Below, piece after piece: positions 1-8,854 of a DNA stretch of 34,389 nucleotides (the stretch's first letter is position 1; each line of letters starts with the position of its first letter). Source of the DNA: JASLCR01 sp036405515 (GTDB taxonomy: Bacteria; Patescibacteriota; Saccharimonadia; Saccharimonadales; Saccharimonadaceae); the NCBI GenBank assembly GCA_036405515.1, contig DASWXM010000004.1:1-34389 (forward strand), in the 5' to 3' direction. The notes below the pieces were generated by a model. It was not told the DNA's origin. It saw only the letters and a list, made by a program, of their open reading frames with translations, and ran no database searches. Made by a program: the position numbers and the translations under genes.

Positions 1-1
1 T

Positions 2-499
2 GAAGCAAAGAAAAACTATACACAGACCAAGATAGATAAGCTTCAGGCAAGGATAGATAATACCCCGGACAATATCTTTACGCGACGTCTTAACGGGTGG
101 CGTAGAGAGAAGCTCCGGGATATGAAGGCGATAAACGAAAAACGTGGCGGGACTGTCGATAAGATCGAGAAAAAGCGTCAGGAAAAGCCTGAAAAATTAC
201 GCAAGGAGATCGATGCTCTTGTGAAGAAGAAGATTGATGCAATGTACAAAAAGGCACAACGCGTAGAACTACGCAATAACGGTATCGGAAAGCGTAATAT
301 ACTAAAACGCCATGAGTTCCTGGCAAAACTTACTCCTGAAGATAAAAAACGAATCGTGGCTCAGGCGATTCTCCAGGTGCGCAAGAAAAATATCAAACTT
401 GGACGTCTCAGTTCCGAGTATTTGCCAGATAATGCAGCGAATGAAGAAAGCGCAGATATAAGAAAGGTCACGGATGATTATGGACGGATTGTTGAGTAA
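2..499 (+). CDS. Lys-rich coiled-coil protein, 5'-partial
   Basis: The reading frame is open from the left edge of the window and stops at TAA 497-499, so only the last 165 residues are visible. An internal ATG at 122 exists, but the upstream frame has the same charged composition, so the true start lies outside the window. The visible part is very rich in Lys, Arg and Glu with heptad-like spacing and no membrane segment, suggesting a cytoplasmic helical or coiled-coil protein. The family is not recognised. It overlaps the next gene by 26 bp, which points to translational coupling. It may be the tail of a component of the adjacent secretion-like locus, but that is inference only. Confidence 0.7.
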   Translation, partial: EAKKNYTQTKIDKLQARIDNTPDNIFTRRLNGWRREKLRDMKAINEKRGGTVDKIEKKRQEKPEKLRKEIDALVKKKIDAMYKKAQRVELRNNGIGKRNILKRHEFLAKLTPEDKKRIVAQAILQVRKKNIKLGRLSSEYLPDNAANEESADIRKVTDDYGRIVE

Positions 500-773
500 G
501 CAATTTTTAGACAGTATCGGTGTTGAGCTCGATGATCAGACATATCAGGAGCTATCCAATCATTATGAAGACACTCTTAATAGTCGTATTATCGATGAAA
601 TCACCGATGATCTTGACGAGAGTCAACTCCAAGAGTTAGCTAGCCTGAGAGATGCCAGTGACCAGTTAATGCAAACATGGCTTGTGGCAAATGTAGCGCA
701 ACTTGATAAGATCGTTGAAGGCGAAGTGTCCATACTGATGGGTGACCTGGCTGAAGACGCTGATAGGCTCTAA
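474..773 (+). CDS. Small acidic protein, DUF5663-like
   Basis: A 99-residue acidic, soluble, mostly helical protein. The pattern of a helix followed by 'ELASLRDASDQLMQTWL' and a terminal 'ILMGDLAEDADRL' resembles small CPR proteins that I recall as DUF5663, but this is from memory and unverified. The start ATG at 474 has an AAAGGT Shine-Dalgarno at 463-468; ATG 480 is a possible alternative. It overlaps the 3' end of the preceding gene, so the two are probably cotranscribed. It converges on the large minus-strand membrane protein gene ending at 809. Function is unknown. Confidence 0.75.
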   Translation: MIMDGLLSKQFLDSIGVELDDQTYQELSNHYEDTLNSRIIDEITDDLDESQLQELASLRDASDQLMQTWLVANVAQLDKIVEGEVSILMGDLAEDADRL

Positions 774-797
774 AGTTTGGGAATATTTTTAGTCGAA

Positions 798-820
798 CTT
801 CATTCCTATTACGAATGAAG
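798..820. terminator. Hairpin between convergent genes, stop codon in loop
   Basis: An 8-bp inverted repeat (CTTCATTC 798-805, GAATGAAG 813-820) with a 7-nt loop. The TAA stop of the minus-strand gene (809-811) lies in the loop. There is no clean T-run on either side, so termination is plausible but not certain. Confidence 0.45.
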
Positions 821-3820
821 GGCGTCGTGAATTTTTCGAGCGTTATCCTTACTCGCGGCGTAGATATTGGCGTTTTCTGGCCTCCTAAGCCTGTCGACGA
901 TATCGTCAATGGACTTTTGAGCTTCTGGGGTAAGGTGTCCGCCCTTCTTTAGGTCTTCCACGATCTTTAGGTCGTCCGGATCAAGTGTAGCAAAGGCCTG
1001 GTCGGACAACTTACCTTCGTGAAGTCTTTCAAGCATAGACTCCTGAGAAACTGTTCGTTTCTGGCCTGATGCGCTAACACCAGTTGGTTTTACGAAGCGC
1101 CCCTCACCTAGGGCTGACTTATCGCCGTCTCCCATACCTTTCGGCATGTCTTTCATGTCATAAGCTGCTTGCTGCTGGATGGTTTTCAGTGCTTCACTAC
1201 CTCTTTCCTCGTGGTCCTCACGTCCCAGTTCGTCAAGTAGCTCCTGGTGGCCTTTACGATAGGATCGAGAGCCAATAACTCCTGCAGCTGCTGCACGTCG
1301 TTCTGCAGATGCCTTCTTATCCTTAACGATTGCCATCAATTCATCATGCTTGAGGTCACTCATCGTCGTCTTCTCTCGACCAACTTCTTCATTGTATTCT
1401 TTTAGTAGTGCGGATCTTGCTTCGGCTTGCTGTCGTTCATTGTAGTTTCCACTCTCTGCAACATGCTGTGAAAGTGCCGACTGCTGCCTTCGTGCTGTAT
1501 CTGTCTCAAGTGACTTGCGACCAAAGGCGCGCCTGTTTCTAAATCCACCAACGCCTCTCACGAATCGACCCCCCCGGCCTTCATAGCCCGCCATTCTGGC
1601 CTCGACGTTTTCTGCCCGACGCTTTACTGCGCCCTTGGCGTTTCCGCCTGCCATACCAGTTGCCTTATTTAAACCTCCGGAAAGCTTGGCACCAACTGAT
1701 CCAAGACCACCAAGAGCCCCCTTGAGCAACATTGGTACTGCAAAGAGCGGTAAGGCTGTGACAGCAAGCGCAGTGAGCTGTAGTAAGATATCATCCCCTG
1801 CTGTGTCGGCAATAATTGTGGCTGCGAGTACGCTTGCACCAAATACCATACCTATAATTGGATATAGGAGAAGCATAGCTTTGAAGAGTCCCCACCATTT
1901 TTTGAATATCCCTTCGGTGTTTGGTAATAAGTATGCGACAAAAGCGACAGGGGCAGTGACGACAAGCAGGATGATGATTGCCTTTCGCGCAATCAATATG
2001 AGTACAATCATCGCAAGTACGAGGAGTACCGGTAATCCGATTGCAACTAGGAGTGCTATCGCTAGAGCAGCTGTGGCACCGATTGCGAGTATCGCAAGCG
2101 TGGTTTTCTCCCAGCTTAGATCGCCAAGTCCGCTATATGTTGTACCGCTGTCGGTGTCCGTTGGTAGCTGTGTTGCAAGGAACTGGCTGATATTGGCCCC
2201 AATAATATTGCTGAGGTCTATGGCTATCTGGCACAGTATATATGATGCGTTGACGAGAATCGCCGCGACTACAAGTTTTGGTAGCATTCGCTTTACCCCA
2301 TAGTTTGAGATGCCTGCTCCGGTCATTTGTGAGTAGATGATAAATAAGAATATGACCACAAAAAGAATATTTGCGATATCCCTAAAGCCACCCCACGCTG
2401 CTCGGGTATCGTCTCGCTCAAAAAATTGCGGACTGATCTGTAGGAAATTCTCGCCAAGGAAGCTGAGCGCAGCATCGTTGATCTTTGCCATAAAATTCAT
2501 GACTGGACAGACGATCCAGCCCATGCCATCGATGTCGCAGGTGGTGCCCGTTTCATCGTCGCCACCGAGGGCTTCTTCGGCATCAGGCGATTCAATGGTG
2601 GTATTGTCAATCTTATTGATAGCATCGTCATATTTTGCTGGCAGCAGAGCAGCGACACATTCTTTTAATTTGGGCACTCGTTCTTTCTCATCCATCGCCC
2701 CTTTTAGTTCGCTCTTTAGTTGGAGTATGACGTTATCATTTGCATAATTTCTTGTAAAATCAACACACTGGTCAACTGCTTGATTGAAGACGTCCTTGCT
2801 TAGACCCTTTGTTGCTTTGAATTCGTCTTTTAGGTATTTTGCTGCTTGTTGATTATAGCTACTGATAATATAGGCTGAGTAGTCAGATGAGTATTTTGTG
2901 GTTAAGGTTGCCATCTCATGGCAGTGGTAATCATGTGCGCTATTGTCATCATTCTGCCACTTCGGCGTGTTCTCATTGTCACGATTTGCATCATAGACAA
3001 CGTCAGCAACCTCGCTATCCTGATCTCGCCCGCCCGATAAGTCATACACCTTATTATTGTGAGTAAGATTTCCGGTGGAATCGACGACATCAACAATCAC
3101 CTGGCCCTTTTCATTTTTTATGTCTTTGATACCATCTGCCAGGCTGGTATTGTTACCACAAAATACCTCGAGCGAGCGTTTGCCAATAAGATAAAGCATC
3201 GGCCCCTCATCGTTATCCTGCAACCGAAAGGCTGGACGCTTGCCAGTAGTATCAAGTGCTTTCGTAAGGGCCTGTTGGTATATTGTTCCCTTGCTGTTGT
3301 CGTCGGCACCGCTAAAGGTAAATTCTGTCGATTTTGTGCATCCTCCACTGCCGTTAACTTTAAGATAATTGTCTCTGTTGTTGACGCCGGGTACCGACGA
3401 AAGTTTGTCGTACATCGCACACAACATAGCTACGGGATTAGTGAATCCAAACGCCTCGGCTCCATTCACAAATACATTTCCGTCATCACAATCTACGGTA
3501 CCATCATTGTCGTTGGCACCATCCATATCGGGGCCGAGATAGCCAAACCCTCTTGCGTTTTCTCCCGGATCCCATTTTCCAGCATTGATGTCGCTAGCGC
3601 TTCTCCTGGTGTCTTTATTGGAGAATCCGCTTTTTAGGCATGCACGCATGCCACGATAGGATAACCATCGTTCTGTGGTGTCTGCTAAAGAAGCTGATGG
3701 ATTGGTCGGCTCGAAAGCTGCCTGCACGTTTGGCGCAGGCAGCAACATAGTAAAGACTGAAGATAGTGCGACTACAGAACAAGCGACTAGTAGAATAGAT
3801 CGGCGTAGATAATCCCCCAT
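809..3820 (-). CDS. Large TrbL/VirB6-like polytopic membrane protein (B)
   Basis: A 1003-residue protein. Residues 1-35 form a signal peptide (basic start, hydrophobic core, NVQAAF cleavage region). Residues ~36-470 are an extracytoplasmic domain with scattered Cys residues and Asp/Asn-rich stretches. A 'CDIDGMGWIVCPV' motif (428-440) precedes the membrane part. About seven hydrophobic segments follow (roughly 482-500, 515-535, 572-593, 594-612, 613-631, 647-670, 680-699), including 'AFVAYLLPNTE' at 626-636. The last ~300 residues are charged and soluble. The 4789..7998 product shares the CPV motif, the helix pattern and the PNTE motif, so the two are paralogues. The helix arrangement is like TrbL/VirB6 inner-membrane channel proteins of type IV secretion systems; that role is inferred. 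The promoter places the start codon 6 nt after the -10 box. Confidence 0.8.
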   Translation of the reverse strand: MGDYLRRSILLVACSVVALSSVFTMLLPAPNVQAAFEPTNPSASLADTTERWLSYRGMRACLKSGFSNKDTRRSASDINAGKWDPGENARGFGYLGPDMDGANDNDGTVDCDDGNVFVNGAEAFGFTNPVAMLCAMYDKLSSVPGVNNRDNYLKVNGSGGCTKSTEFTFSGADDNSKGTIYQQALTKALDTTGKRPAFRLQDNDEGPMLYLIGKRSLEVFCGNNTSLADGIKDIKNEKGQVIVDVVDSTGNLTHNNKVYDLSGGRDQDSEVADVVYDANRDNENTPKWQNDDNSAHDYHCHEMATLTTKYSSDYSAYIISSYNQQAAKYLKDEFKATKGLSKDVFNQAVDQCVDFTRNYANDNVILQLKSELKGAMDEKERVPKLKECVAALLPAKYDDAINKIDNTTIESPDAEEALGGDDETGTTCDIDGMGWIVCPVMNFMAKINDAALSFLGENFLQISPQFFERDDTRAAWGGFRDIANILFVVIFLFIIYSQMTGAGISNYGVKRMLPKLVVAAILVNASYILCQIAIDLSNIIGANISQFLATQLPTDTDSGTTYSGLGDLSWEKTTLAILAIGATAALAIALLVAIGLPVLLVLAMIVLILIARKAIIILLVVTAPVAFVAYLLPNTEGIFKKWWGLFKAMLLLYPIIGMVFGASVLAATIIADTAGDDILLQLTALAVTALPLFAVPMLLKGALGGLGSVGAKLSGGLNKATGMAGGNAKGAVKRRAENVEARMAGYEGRGGRFVRGVGGFRNRRAFGRKSLETDTARRQQSALSQHVAESGNYNERQQAEARSALLKEYNEEVGREKTTMSDLKHDELMAIVKDKKASAERRAAAAGVIGSRSYRKGHQELLDELGREDHEERGSEALKTIQQQAAYDMKDMPKGMGDGDKSALGEGRFVKPTGVSASGQKRTVSQESMLERLHEGKLSDQAFATLDPDDLKIVEDLKKGGHLTPEAQKSIDDIVDRLRRPENANIYAASKDNARKIHDALHS

Positions 3821-3826
3821 GTGATC

Positions 3827-3854
3827 ATCATAGCACTTATGGCTATATGATCAA
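3827..3854 (-). promoter_or_regulatory. Promoter of TrbL-like gene B
   Basis: On the minus strand, TTGATC (3854-3849), a 16-nt spacer and TATGAT (3832-3827), with a TGC extended -10 in front. Only 6 nt separate the -10 box from the ATG at 3820, so the transcript is expected to be leaderless. Confidence 0.6.
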
Positions 3855-3882
3855 AGAGTATAACAAGGGGATAAGAGTGGGC

Positions 3883-4665
3883 TTAATTTGCCTGGCTAAG
3901 ACCCTCAAGATCCTCGGTTGTATACCTTAGGGCTTCTATAATGCTTGACTGAAAATCAAGTTCTGACTCAAACTGGTCTTGGTCTCTGTAAAGGAGCATA
4001 ATATATTGTTTAACTGCCGGTTCGAGGGCAATAAAATCGGCTTGCCAATGAGCTACACCCTCCATCACGGGCGCGAGAGTTTCGATATTTTGTATATCTT
4101 CTGGCGAAGCGTTTTCAAGTGCCGCTTCATCATCGCCGGCCCGAGGATCAACGAACTCCTTCTTCGTCTGATCCCATAGTTCACTTGCATCTTGGATCCC
4201 GTTCTCATTTGTATCAGTAATAGCATCGTCTGCACCATCATTATTTCGATCCGCGTTTGGTCCGCTTAGGCTATACTCTACGAATTGTACTGGCTCCCCA
4301 TCTGGCCCAACTACAAGCTCTGGTGAGTTATCCTTCTTTGGAGCTTCATCGCCGCCCCCGCCTGTGACACCAACACCAACTCCAACAGCTGCGATAAGAC
4401 CAGCAACTGCTCCACCTATCCTTACGGCTGTATTCTTGTGCCAAGGCTTTCGCTCCTTGGTCTGGGCAGGTGTTGCCCGGAGTTCTTCTGGAAGATGACC
4501 TGTATGGAGCTCATCTTCTTTACGAGGATCATAATCAAGTGGAGCTTCTTCAAGGGGTGTGTCATATTCCCTTACTGGTTGCTCATATCCGTGGACACCA
4601 GAGTGTTTAAGTTGTTCTCGTGTGAGTCCTTGGTTGTCTTCTGGGAAATGCTCTTGATTTGACAT
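3883..4665 (-). CDS. Single-span membrane protein with calcium-type Asp/Asn repeats
   Basis: A 260-residue protein. Residues 1-75 are acidic and Pro-rich with no signal peptide, so probably cytoplasmic. 'KPWHKNTAVR' precedes one Gly/Val-rich membrane span (about 81-101). The extracytoplasmic part carries two Ca-loop-like motifs, 'DRNNDGADD' (139-147) and 'DTNENGIQDASE' (151-162), of the kind seen in dockerin, thrombospondin-3 or EF-hand loops, followed by a helical acidic C-terminus. An AAGGAG sequence lies 12 nt before the ATG, a long but usable spacing. The gene sits between two giant TrbL-like genes on the same strand. A calcium-dependent surface or assembly function in the same apparatus is inference. 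Family not recognised. Confidence 0.75.
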   Translation of the reverse strand: MSNQEHFPEDNQGLTREQLKHSGVHGYEQPVREYDTPLEEAPLDYDPRKEDELHTGHLPEELRATPAQTKERKPWHKNTAVRIGGAVAGLIAAVGVGVGVTGGGGDEAPKKDNSPELVVGPDGEPVQFVEYSLSGPNADRNNDGADDAITDTNENGIQDASELWDQTKKEFVDPRAGDDEAALENASPEDIQNIETLAPVMEGVAHWQADFIALEPAVKQYIMLLYRDQDQFESELDFQSSIIEALRYTTEDLEGLSQAN

Positions 4666-4788
4666 AACTGGTGGTAGCTCCTTCGGTGTCGCTAACTTTA
4701 GTGATACTATTTACTATACACCTTATGCTTTGAAAAGTCAAGTAGGTACTTTTTACGACAAGAGTTGAAATGGATTTTACAACTACTT

Positions 4789-7700
4789 CTAGTCAGCGAG
4801 TGTTAGAGGGTTGTAGCTTGTAGGAATGGTCCTGCCTGCAACCGAGTTTACCTGTGCTGTGCTTGGTGTTGGGGTGGTCGGGTTAAGGTAGAGTTTCATC
4901 GCTTCAAGTGCACGGCGGTGACGCAACTCAAGCTTGGCACCAATGATAGGATCATTCATCGCCTCATCAATTACGTCCACGTAGGCTTGGCGGTTAGAAG
5001 CATTGATATTGTTAAGTTCGGTAGGATTGTCGCGGAATATCTGAAGGCTTCGCACCATTTCATCAATATCCATCTTTCCAACCCTATCGGCTTTAATCTT
5101 GCCGGCTGCAATATCGCGGAGTATGGCAGTTGTAGTACCTGCTGTATAGGTACCAGTTTGGAGTGCAGCTTTGTCGGTACCGCTCAAGTGGGTGACCTGG
5201 TGGCCAGTCTTGTTCATGGCATCAGCGTATATTTGCTGGAGGTTGCGTCGGCGCTCTATCTCATCTTCATCGAGTGGATTGGCGTGAGCGGTGTCAGATA
5301 TATCAAAGTACTGACCATTTTCGGAGACCATACCTTGAGTAGCCATGTAATCTGACATTTTTTGCATTGCCGTATTGTTCGCCTTCTCTGTGGCAAGCTG
5401 TCGGATGGCGGCGTGTACATGCATTTCTGTTGCAGGCTTATTATCGCGTAGCATGCCAGTTTGGTAAACCTTGATAAGTTCGTCGGCTTCATAACCTTCA
5501 TTAGAGAAAGTGCTTTCGACTGCTTCGACATTTTGCATCCAAAGGCTTGACCCTTCTTTGTATAGATCGGCGACCACCTTTGTGCGACCATAGTCGGTAT
5601 CGATACCTGCTGCTCGCTCAAGAAGTGCATCATCTGTTTTAAGTTGCTTATTGAGCGCACTCTTAAAGACATACTCAGCATTGGCTTTTCGTTTTGCCTC
5701 TACGGCTATTGTTTGATCAGCCTCACGAATCACCTCGATTTGTTCAGCAACATGTTGCGTCATAGGTCCATGACGACGCTGATAGTCATCTGTTCGACCA
5801 GCACTTGCTTCGGCTAGGATTGACTCCCACTCATCTTGGAGGCCCTTGAGTCTCTTGGCATTTGCTTGACGTTCAAGCTGTCGACTATAGATAGTACGGT
5901 CATTGAGACTGAGTTCTTCCCAGTGAGATTTACCCTCATCTTCAATAAGTGCTTTTGCTTGAGCGGCCCGGCCTTCATATTCCTGGATCATTTTGCTTTG
6001 AGTACGGAGTGCATTGCTTGCAAGAATTGTCTCTTCGAGCTGTAGGGCACCTTGAGAGTCAACTATCTTCTTTGCATTCTCCGCAAGGCCAGAGTCGACC
6101 ACTGTCTTGATGCGGAGCTCTTTTATTTTTGCTTCATAACTACCAGTCGCGGCATTGGCAATGCTTTGTTGGTAGTGTTTTTCACCATCACTTTCGATTG
6201 AAGTTTTGATTGCCTCAGCATTGCGGTGTGCGGCATGAGATCGATGTAGCTCGTGTTCGTGGCGCGCAAATCGCTTATCGCGAGTATTCTGAAGTCCGAC
6301 TATCCGGTTTTGGAATGATTCATCATTAAGATGATTGGTTGTTGCCTGATAATCACTTGCAAACCTATCTTCCGTTGCGGCTTTTCGACCACGACGCGTC
6401 CTGCCGTAGTATGCATCGGCTTGCGCATTGTAGCTTTTGGTCATGTTATCTCGATGCATTTTGCCACTTGCAAAGTATGCACCGGCTGTAGTTGGCCGTG
6501 CGAGGGCTCGAGCTGTACGGAGACGATCGCCTTTTTTGAGGCTTAGGTCTTTACGTCGTTCCATACCGTTGCGAAGTGCACGCGCTTTATGCATATCACG
6601 ATTTTCACCTGCCCAATTCTTTGCCCGGTCAAACACACCCTTACTACGGTCATTTGCCATGCCGGCAATTGTACCCATGAGGCCGCTACTGAGCCTGATA
6701 AGGAACGGAGTGATGAATAGCGGAATAACCTGCACGAGCAGGCCGAGGATGACGACAGGAAGCGTGCTGGCATTTTGAATAATGAGTACACCGGTGAGCT
6801 GGGCGCCTCCGAATATAACGGCAAATGCCGGGAACATTACCATGAGCGCGGTGAAAAGCTTGCGCCAGCGTTTGAACCATTCCTCGGTATTTGGGAGGAG
6901 GTACGCCACGAACGCTAACGGCGCTAGGACAATCATGACAGTAATGAGTGCCTGACGAGCGGCGAGAATGATTACAGCAACAAATACGGCAAAGAGTGCC
7001 GGGATGAGTGCGCCGATAATAGCGAACGCAAATGCCCCTGCCCCACCTGCTGTGGCTCCAAGGATTCCGATTGTTGCGAGACTACCACCGCCGAGCGCAA
7101 GGGATGTTACTTTTACCCAGCCTATATCATCTGCTCCAGAATTGGCGGCACCGATACGCTCTTGCATGGCCATGAACATATTCTGCACTGATGCACCGAG
7201 AATATTTGACACGTCGACTGCGATAGCGCATATCCAGTACGATACATTTACTAGGATGGCGGCGATAATGATGCGTGGAAGCATCTTTTTGATCGTATAG
7301 TTACTGATTACTCCGCCAGTGATTTGAGCGTAGATAAGGATAAGGAATCCGATGATGAAACAAACATTCGCGATATTACGAACAACGTCCCACATTTCAT
7401 AAAGCCCGCTGTCTTTGCCGGTAATCGGAGAAACATTGAGATATGAAGCAATAATGTTGTAGAGGTAATCCATACCTTCGGCAATCCAGTTTGAGACTGG
7501 ACAAATAATCCAACCGATACCACTGACGTCACATGATGAAGGCTCGATGGTTGCAGCATTGCCATAAGTTGAAGCATCGACGTCGATCTTTTCTGGTGGT
7601 GAGAGATTACTGAACTTTCCAGAGGCTACATCAAAAAAACCAAACACATAGTAGGCTGAAGTAGCCTTTGCTGGGTCTGTCCCCTTGTCAAAGTAGATGA

Positions 7701-7998
7701 TATAGCCCTGTGCCTGCGCGCCGGTACGAGCATTGCCATTGTCGTATGCGGCGTAGTAGACGGTACCTTCCGGGAGGGTAGATTTGTCGTTTTTCTCTGC
7801 TGTCTTCGGACCAGTATAATCTCTCGCGTCATAGCTGAGACTATCTCCGTTCCAGTTGGCATCATGACCTATAGCGTTAGCGGTGGGAACTACGGCATTT
7901 AGGTACGCGAAACATGCCACAAGCAGTGTGGCAAACAGCGTAATAAATTTCCGCGGTGATATTCTACCCCGCGGAGCTCTTACGAGACCTTCCCACAT
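4789..7998 (-). CDS. Large TrbL/VirB6-like polytopic membrane protein (A)
   Basis: Start chosen at ATG 7998 (1069 residues) because a strong promoter, with its -10 box at 8013-8008, lies inside the longer open frame that begins at 8052. Residues ~14-42 are a signal peptide or anchor (cleavage-like VPTANA). A short ectodomain follows, then 'CDVSGIGWIICPV' (156-168). Hydrophobic segments cover about 207-440 and include 'AFVAYLLPNTE' (362-372). The remaining ~600 residues are a charged, Ala/Glu/Arg-rich helical domain, probably cytoplasmic. It is a paralogue of the 809..3820 product but has a shorter ectodomain and a longer tail. The TrbL/VirB6-type channel role is inferred from topology and from the divergent pilin array next door. 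Confidence 0.8.
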   Translation of the reverse strand: MWEGLVRAPRGRISPRKFITLFATLLVACFAYLNAVVPTANAIGHDANWNGDSLSYDARDYTGPKTAEKNDKSTLPEGTVYYAAYDNGNARTGAQAQGYIIYFDKGTDPAKATSAYYVFGFFDVASGKFSNLSPPEKIDVDASTYGNAATIEPSSCDVSGIGWIICPVSNWIAEGMDYLYNIIASYLNVSPITGKDSGLYEMWDVVRNIANVCFIIGFLILIYAQITGGVISNYTIKKMLPRIIIAAILVNVSYWICAIAVDVSNILGASVQNMFMAMQERIGAANSGADDIGWVKVTSLALGGGSLATIGILGATAGGAGAFAFAIIGALIPALFAVFVAVIILAARQALITVMIVLAPLAFVAYLLPNTEEWFKRWRKLFTALMVMFPAFAVIFGGAQLTGVLIIQNASTLPVVILGLLVQVIPLFITPFLIRLSSGLMGTIAGMANDRSKGVFDRAKNWAGENRDMHKARALRNGMERRKDLSLKKGDRLRTARALARPTTAGAYFASGKMHRDNMTKSYNAQADAYYGRTRRGRKAATEDRFASDYQATTNHLNDESFQNRIVGLQNTRDKRFARHEHELHRSHAAHRNAEAIKTSIESDGEKHYQQSIANAATGSYEAKIKELRIKTVVDSGLAENAKKIVDSQGALQLEETILASNALRTQSKMIQEYEGRAAQAKALIEDEGKSHWEELSLNDRTIYSRQLERQANAKRLKGLQDEWESILAEASAGRTDDYQRRHGPMTQHVAEQIEVIREADQTIAVEAKRKANAEYVFKSALNKQLKTDDALLERAAGIDTDYGRTKVVADLYKEGSSLWMQNVEAVESTFSNEGYEADELIKVYQTGMLRDNKPATEMHVHAAIRQLATEKANNTAMQKMSDYMATQGMVSENGQYFDISDTAHANPLDEDEIERRRNLQQIYADAMNKTGHQVTHLSGTDKAALQTGTYTAGTTTAILRDIAAGKIKADRVGKMDIDEMVRSLQIFRDNPTELNNINASNRQAYVDVIDEAMNDPIIGAKLELRHRRALEAMKLYLNPTTPTPSTAQVNSVAGRTIPTSYNPLTLAD

Positions 7999-8007
7999 AT
8001 CCCTTGG

Positions 8008-8036
8008 ATTGTACCATTTTACAGATGAAAAGTCAA
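8008..8036 (-). promoter_or_regulatory. Promoter of TrbL-like gene A
   Basis: Minus strand: TTGACT (8036-8031), a 17-nt spacer, TACAAT (8013-8008) with a TGG extension. The ATG at 7998 follows after 9 nt, so the leader is only a few nucleotides long. The position decides the start codon of the gene. Confidence 0.75.
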
Positions 8037-8061
8037 GATTAAGACGGAACAATTGTCAATC

Positions 8062-8090
8062 TTGTCAAAACCCTCCCGGCGTACTACCAT
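8062..8090 (+). promoter_or_regulatory. Promoter of the pilin array
   Basis: TTGTCA (8062-8067), a 17-nt spacer and TACCAT (8085-8090), 9 nt before the ATG at 8100. The -10 box is weak, but the spacing is ideal, and no Shine-Dalgarno precedes the gene. It is divergent from the TrbL-like A promoter. Confidence 0.45.
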
Positions 8091-8099
8091 ATAGACAGC

Positions 8100-8561
8100 A
8101 TGAAAAGAATTCTGGTTTATCTGATAATGGTGCTTGCAAGCGCCGGAATCGTCTCTACAATGAGTCCGATATTGCCATCGGCAGCTGCTGCTGGCAATGG
8201 AGGATGTAACGATACGCGGTTCTTAACATTCCCGGCATGGTACCGGGGTCTTGCGGATGGGTCGGGGTCTAAATGTGAGATAAAGTCGCCAGCAGATTTT
8301 AACTCAGGTGACTTTGGTAAAGGACTTACCACCTATATTACTATTATCGTACTTAATGTGGTAGAAATCATGCTTCAACTCGTCGTATATATTTGTGTTG
8401 GCTTTATTATCTGGGGTGGATTTATGTACCTGATTAGTGCCGGCAGTAGCGACAAGATTAGCTCTGGTAAAAAGATGATTCAAAACGCTATTATTGGACT
8501 CGTGATCTCACTTATTGCGGTGATTGCAGTATCATTTATCGTGACAAGGATCGGAATATAG
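8100..8561 (+). CDS. T4SS-type two-helix pilin-like protein 1
   Basis: 153 residues: a signal peptide (1-~31, ending LPSAAAAG), an ectodomain with two Cys (about 36 and 60) that could form a disulfide, then two membrane helices (about 85-110 and 128-150). The helices are joined by a 'GGFMYLISAGSSDKISSGKKM' type loop. This layout, a hydrophobic helix, a G-G-x-x-Y loop with basic Lys residues, then a second helix, matches the small T4SS pilin family (Pfam T4SS_pilin / TrbC-VirB2-like) as I know it from CPR genomes. It is the first and longest gene of a five-gene row and the most divergent member, so it may be an adaptor or minor pilin. The next gene begins 2 nt after its stop. Confidence 0.8.
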   Translation: MKRILVYLIMVLASAGIVSTMSPILPSAAAAGNGGCNDTRFLTFPAWYRGLADGSGSKCEIKSPADFNSGDFGKGLTTYITIIVLNVVEIMLQLVVYICVGFIIWGGFMYLISAGSSDKISSGKKMIQNAIIGLVISLIAVIAVSFIVTRIGI

Positions 8562-8563
8562 AC

Positions 8564-8854
8564 ATGCTTGAGCGATTGATGGTATTAGCATTCACATTGA
8601 AGCCTGGCGACAATGTAAATATCCCTACGGCAAAGCCTGATGATGTATTAAATAATGTGCTTGGGATTGTCTATTTTGCTGGTGGTGCGGCATGTGTGAT
8701 TGTAATTGTCGTTGCTGGCATACTTTATGCGACATCAAATGGCGATTCCGGTAAGGTAAAGACAGCAAAAGATGCCATATTATATGCTGTAATCGGCCTT
8801 GTGGTGATTATGATGGCATTTGTAATAACGGGCTTTGTGCTCGGGAGGTTTTAA
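8564..8854 (+). CDS. T4SS-type pilin-like protein 2, no clear signal peptide
   Basis: 96 residues, the shortest of the array. The two hydrophobic helices (about 33-54 and 70-94) and the connecting loop 'GILYATSNGDSGKVKTAKDA' match its neighbours. The N-terminus (MLERLMVLAFTLKPGDN) has only a weak hydrophobic stretch and no standard cleavage site. It may therefore insert without processing, or the helices may act as the insertion signal. Its TAA stop overlaps the ATG of the next gene (TAATG at 8852-8856), and GGGAGG just before that stop supplies the ribosome site for the next gene. Clearly cotranscribed with genes 1 and 3. Confidence 0.78.
   Translation: MLERLMVLAFTLKPGDNVNIPTAKPDDVLNNVLGIVYFAGGAACVIVIVVAGILYATSNGDSGKVKTAKDAILYAVIGLVVIMMAFVITGFVLGRF

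Noticed and set aside
1635..2303. Long plus-strand open frame opposite the TrbL-like B gene
   Set aside because: It is antisense to the membrane helices, low in complexity and has no ribosome site; it is a shadow of the real gene.
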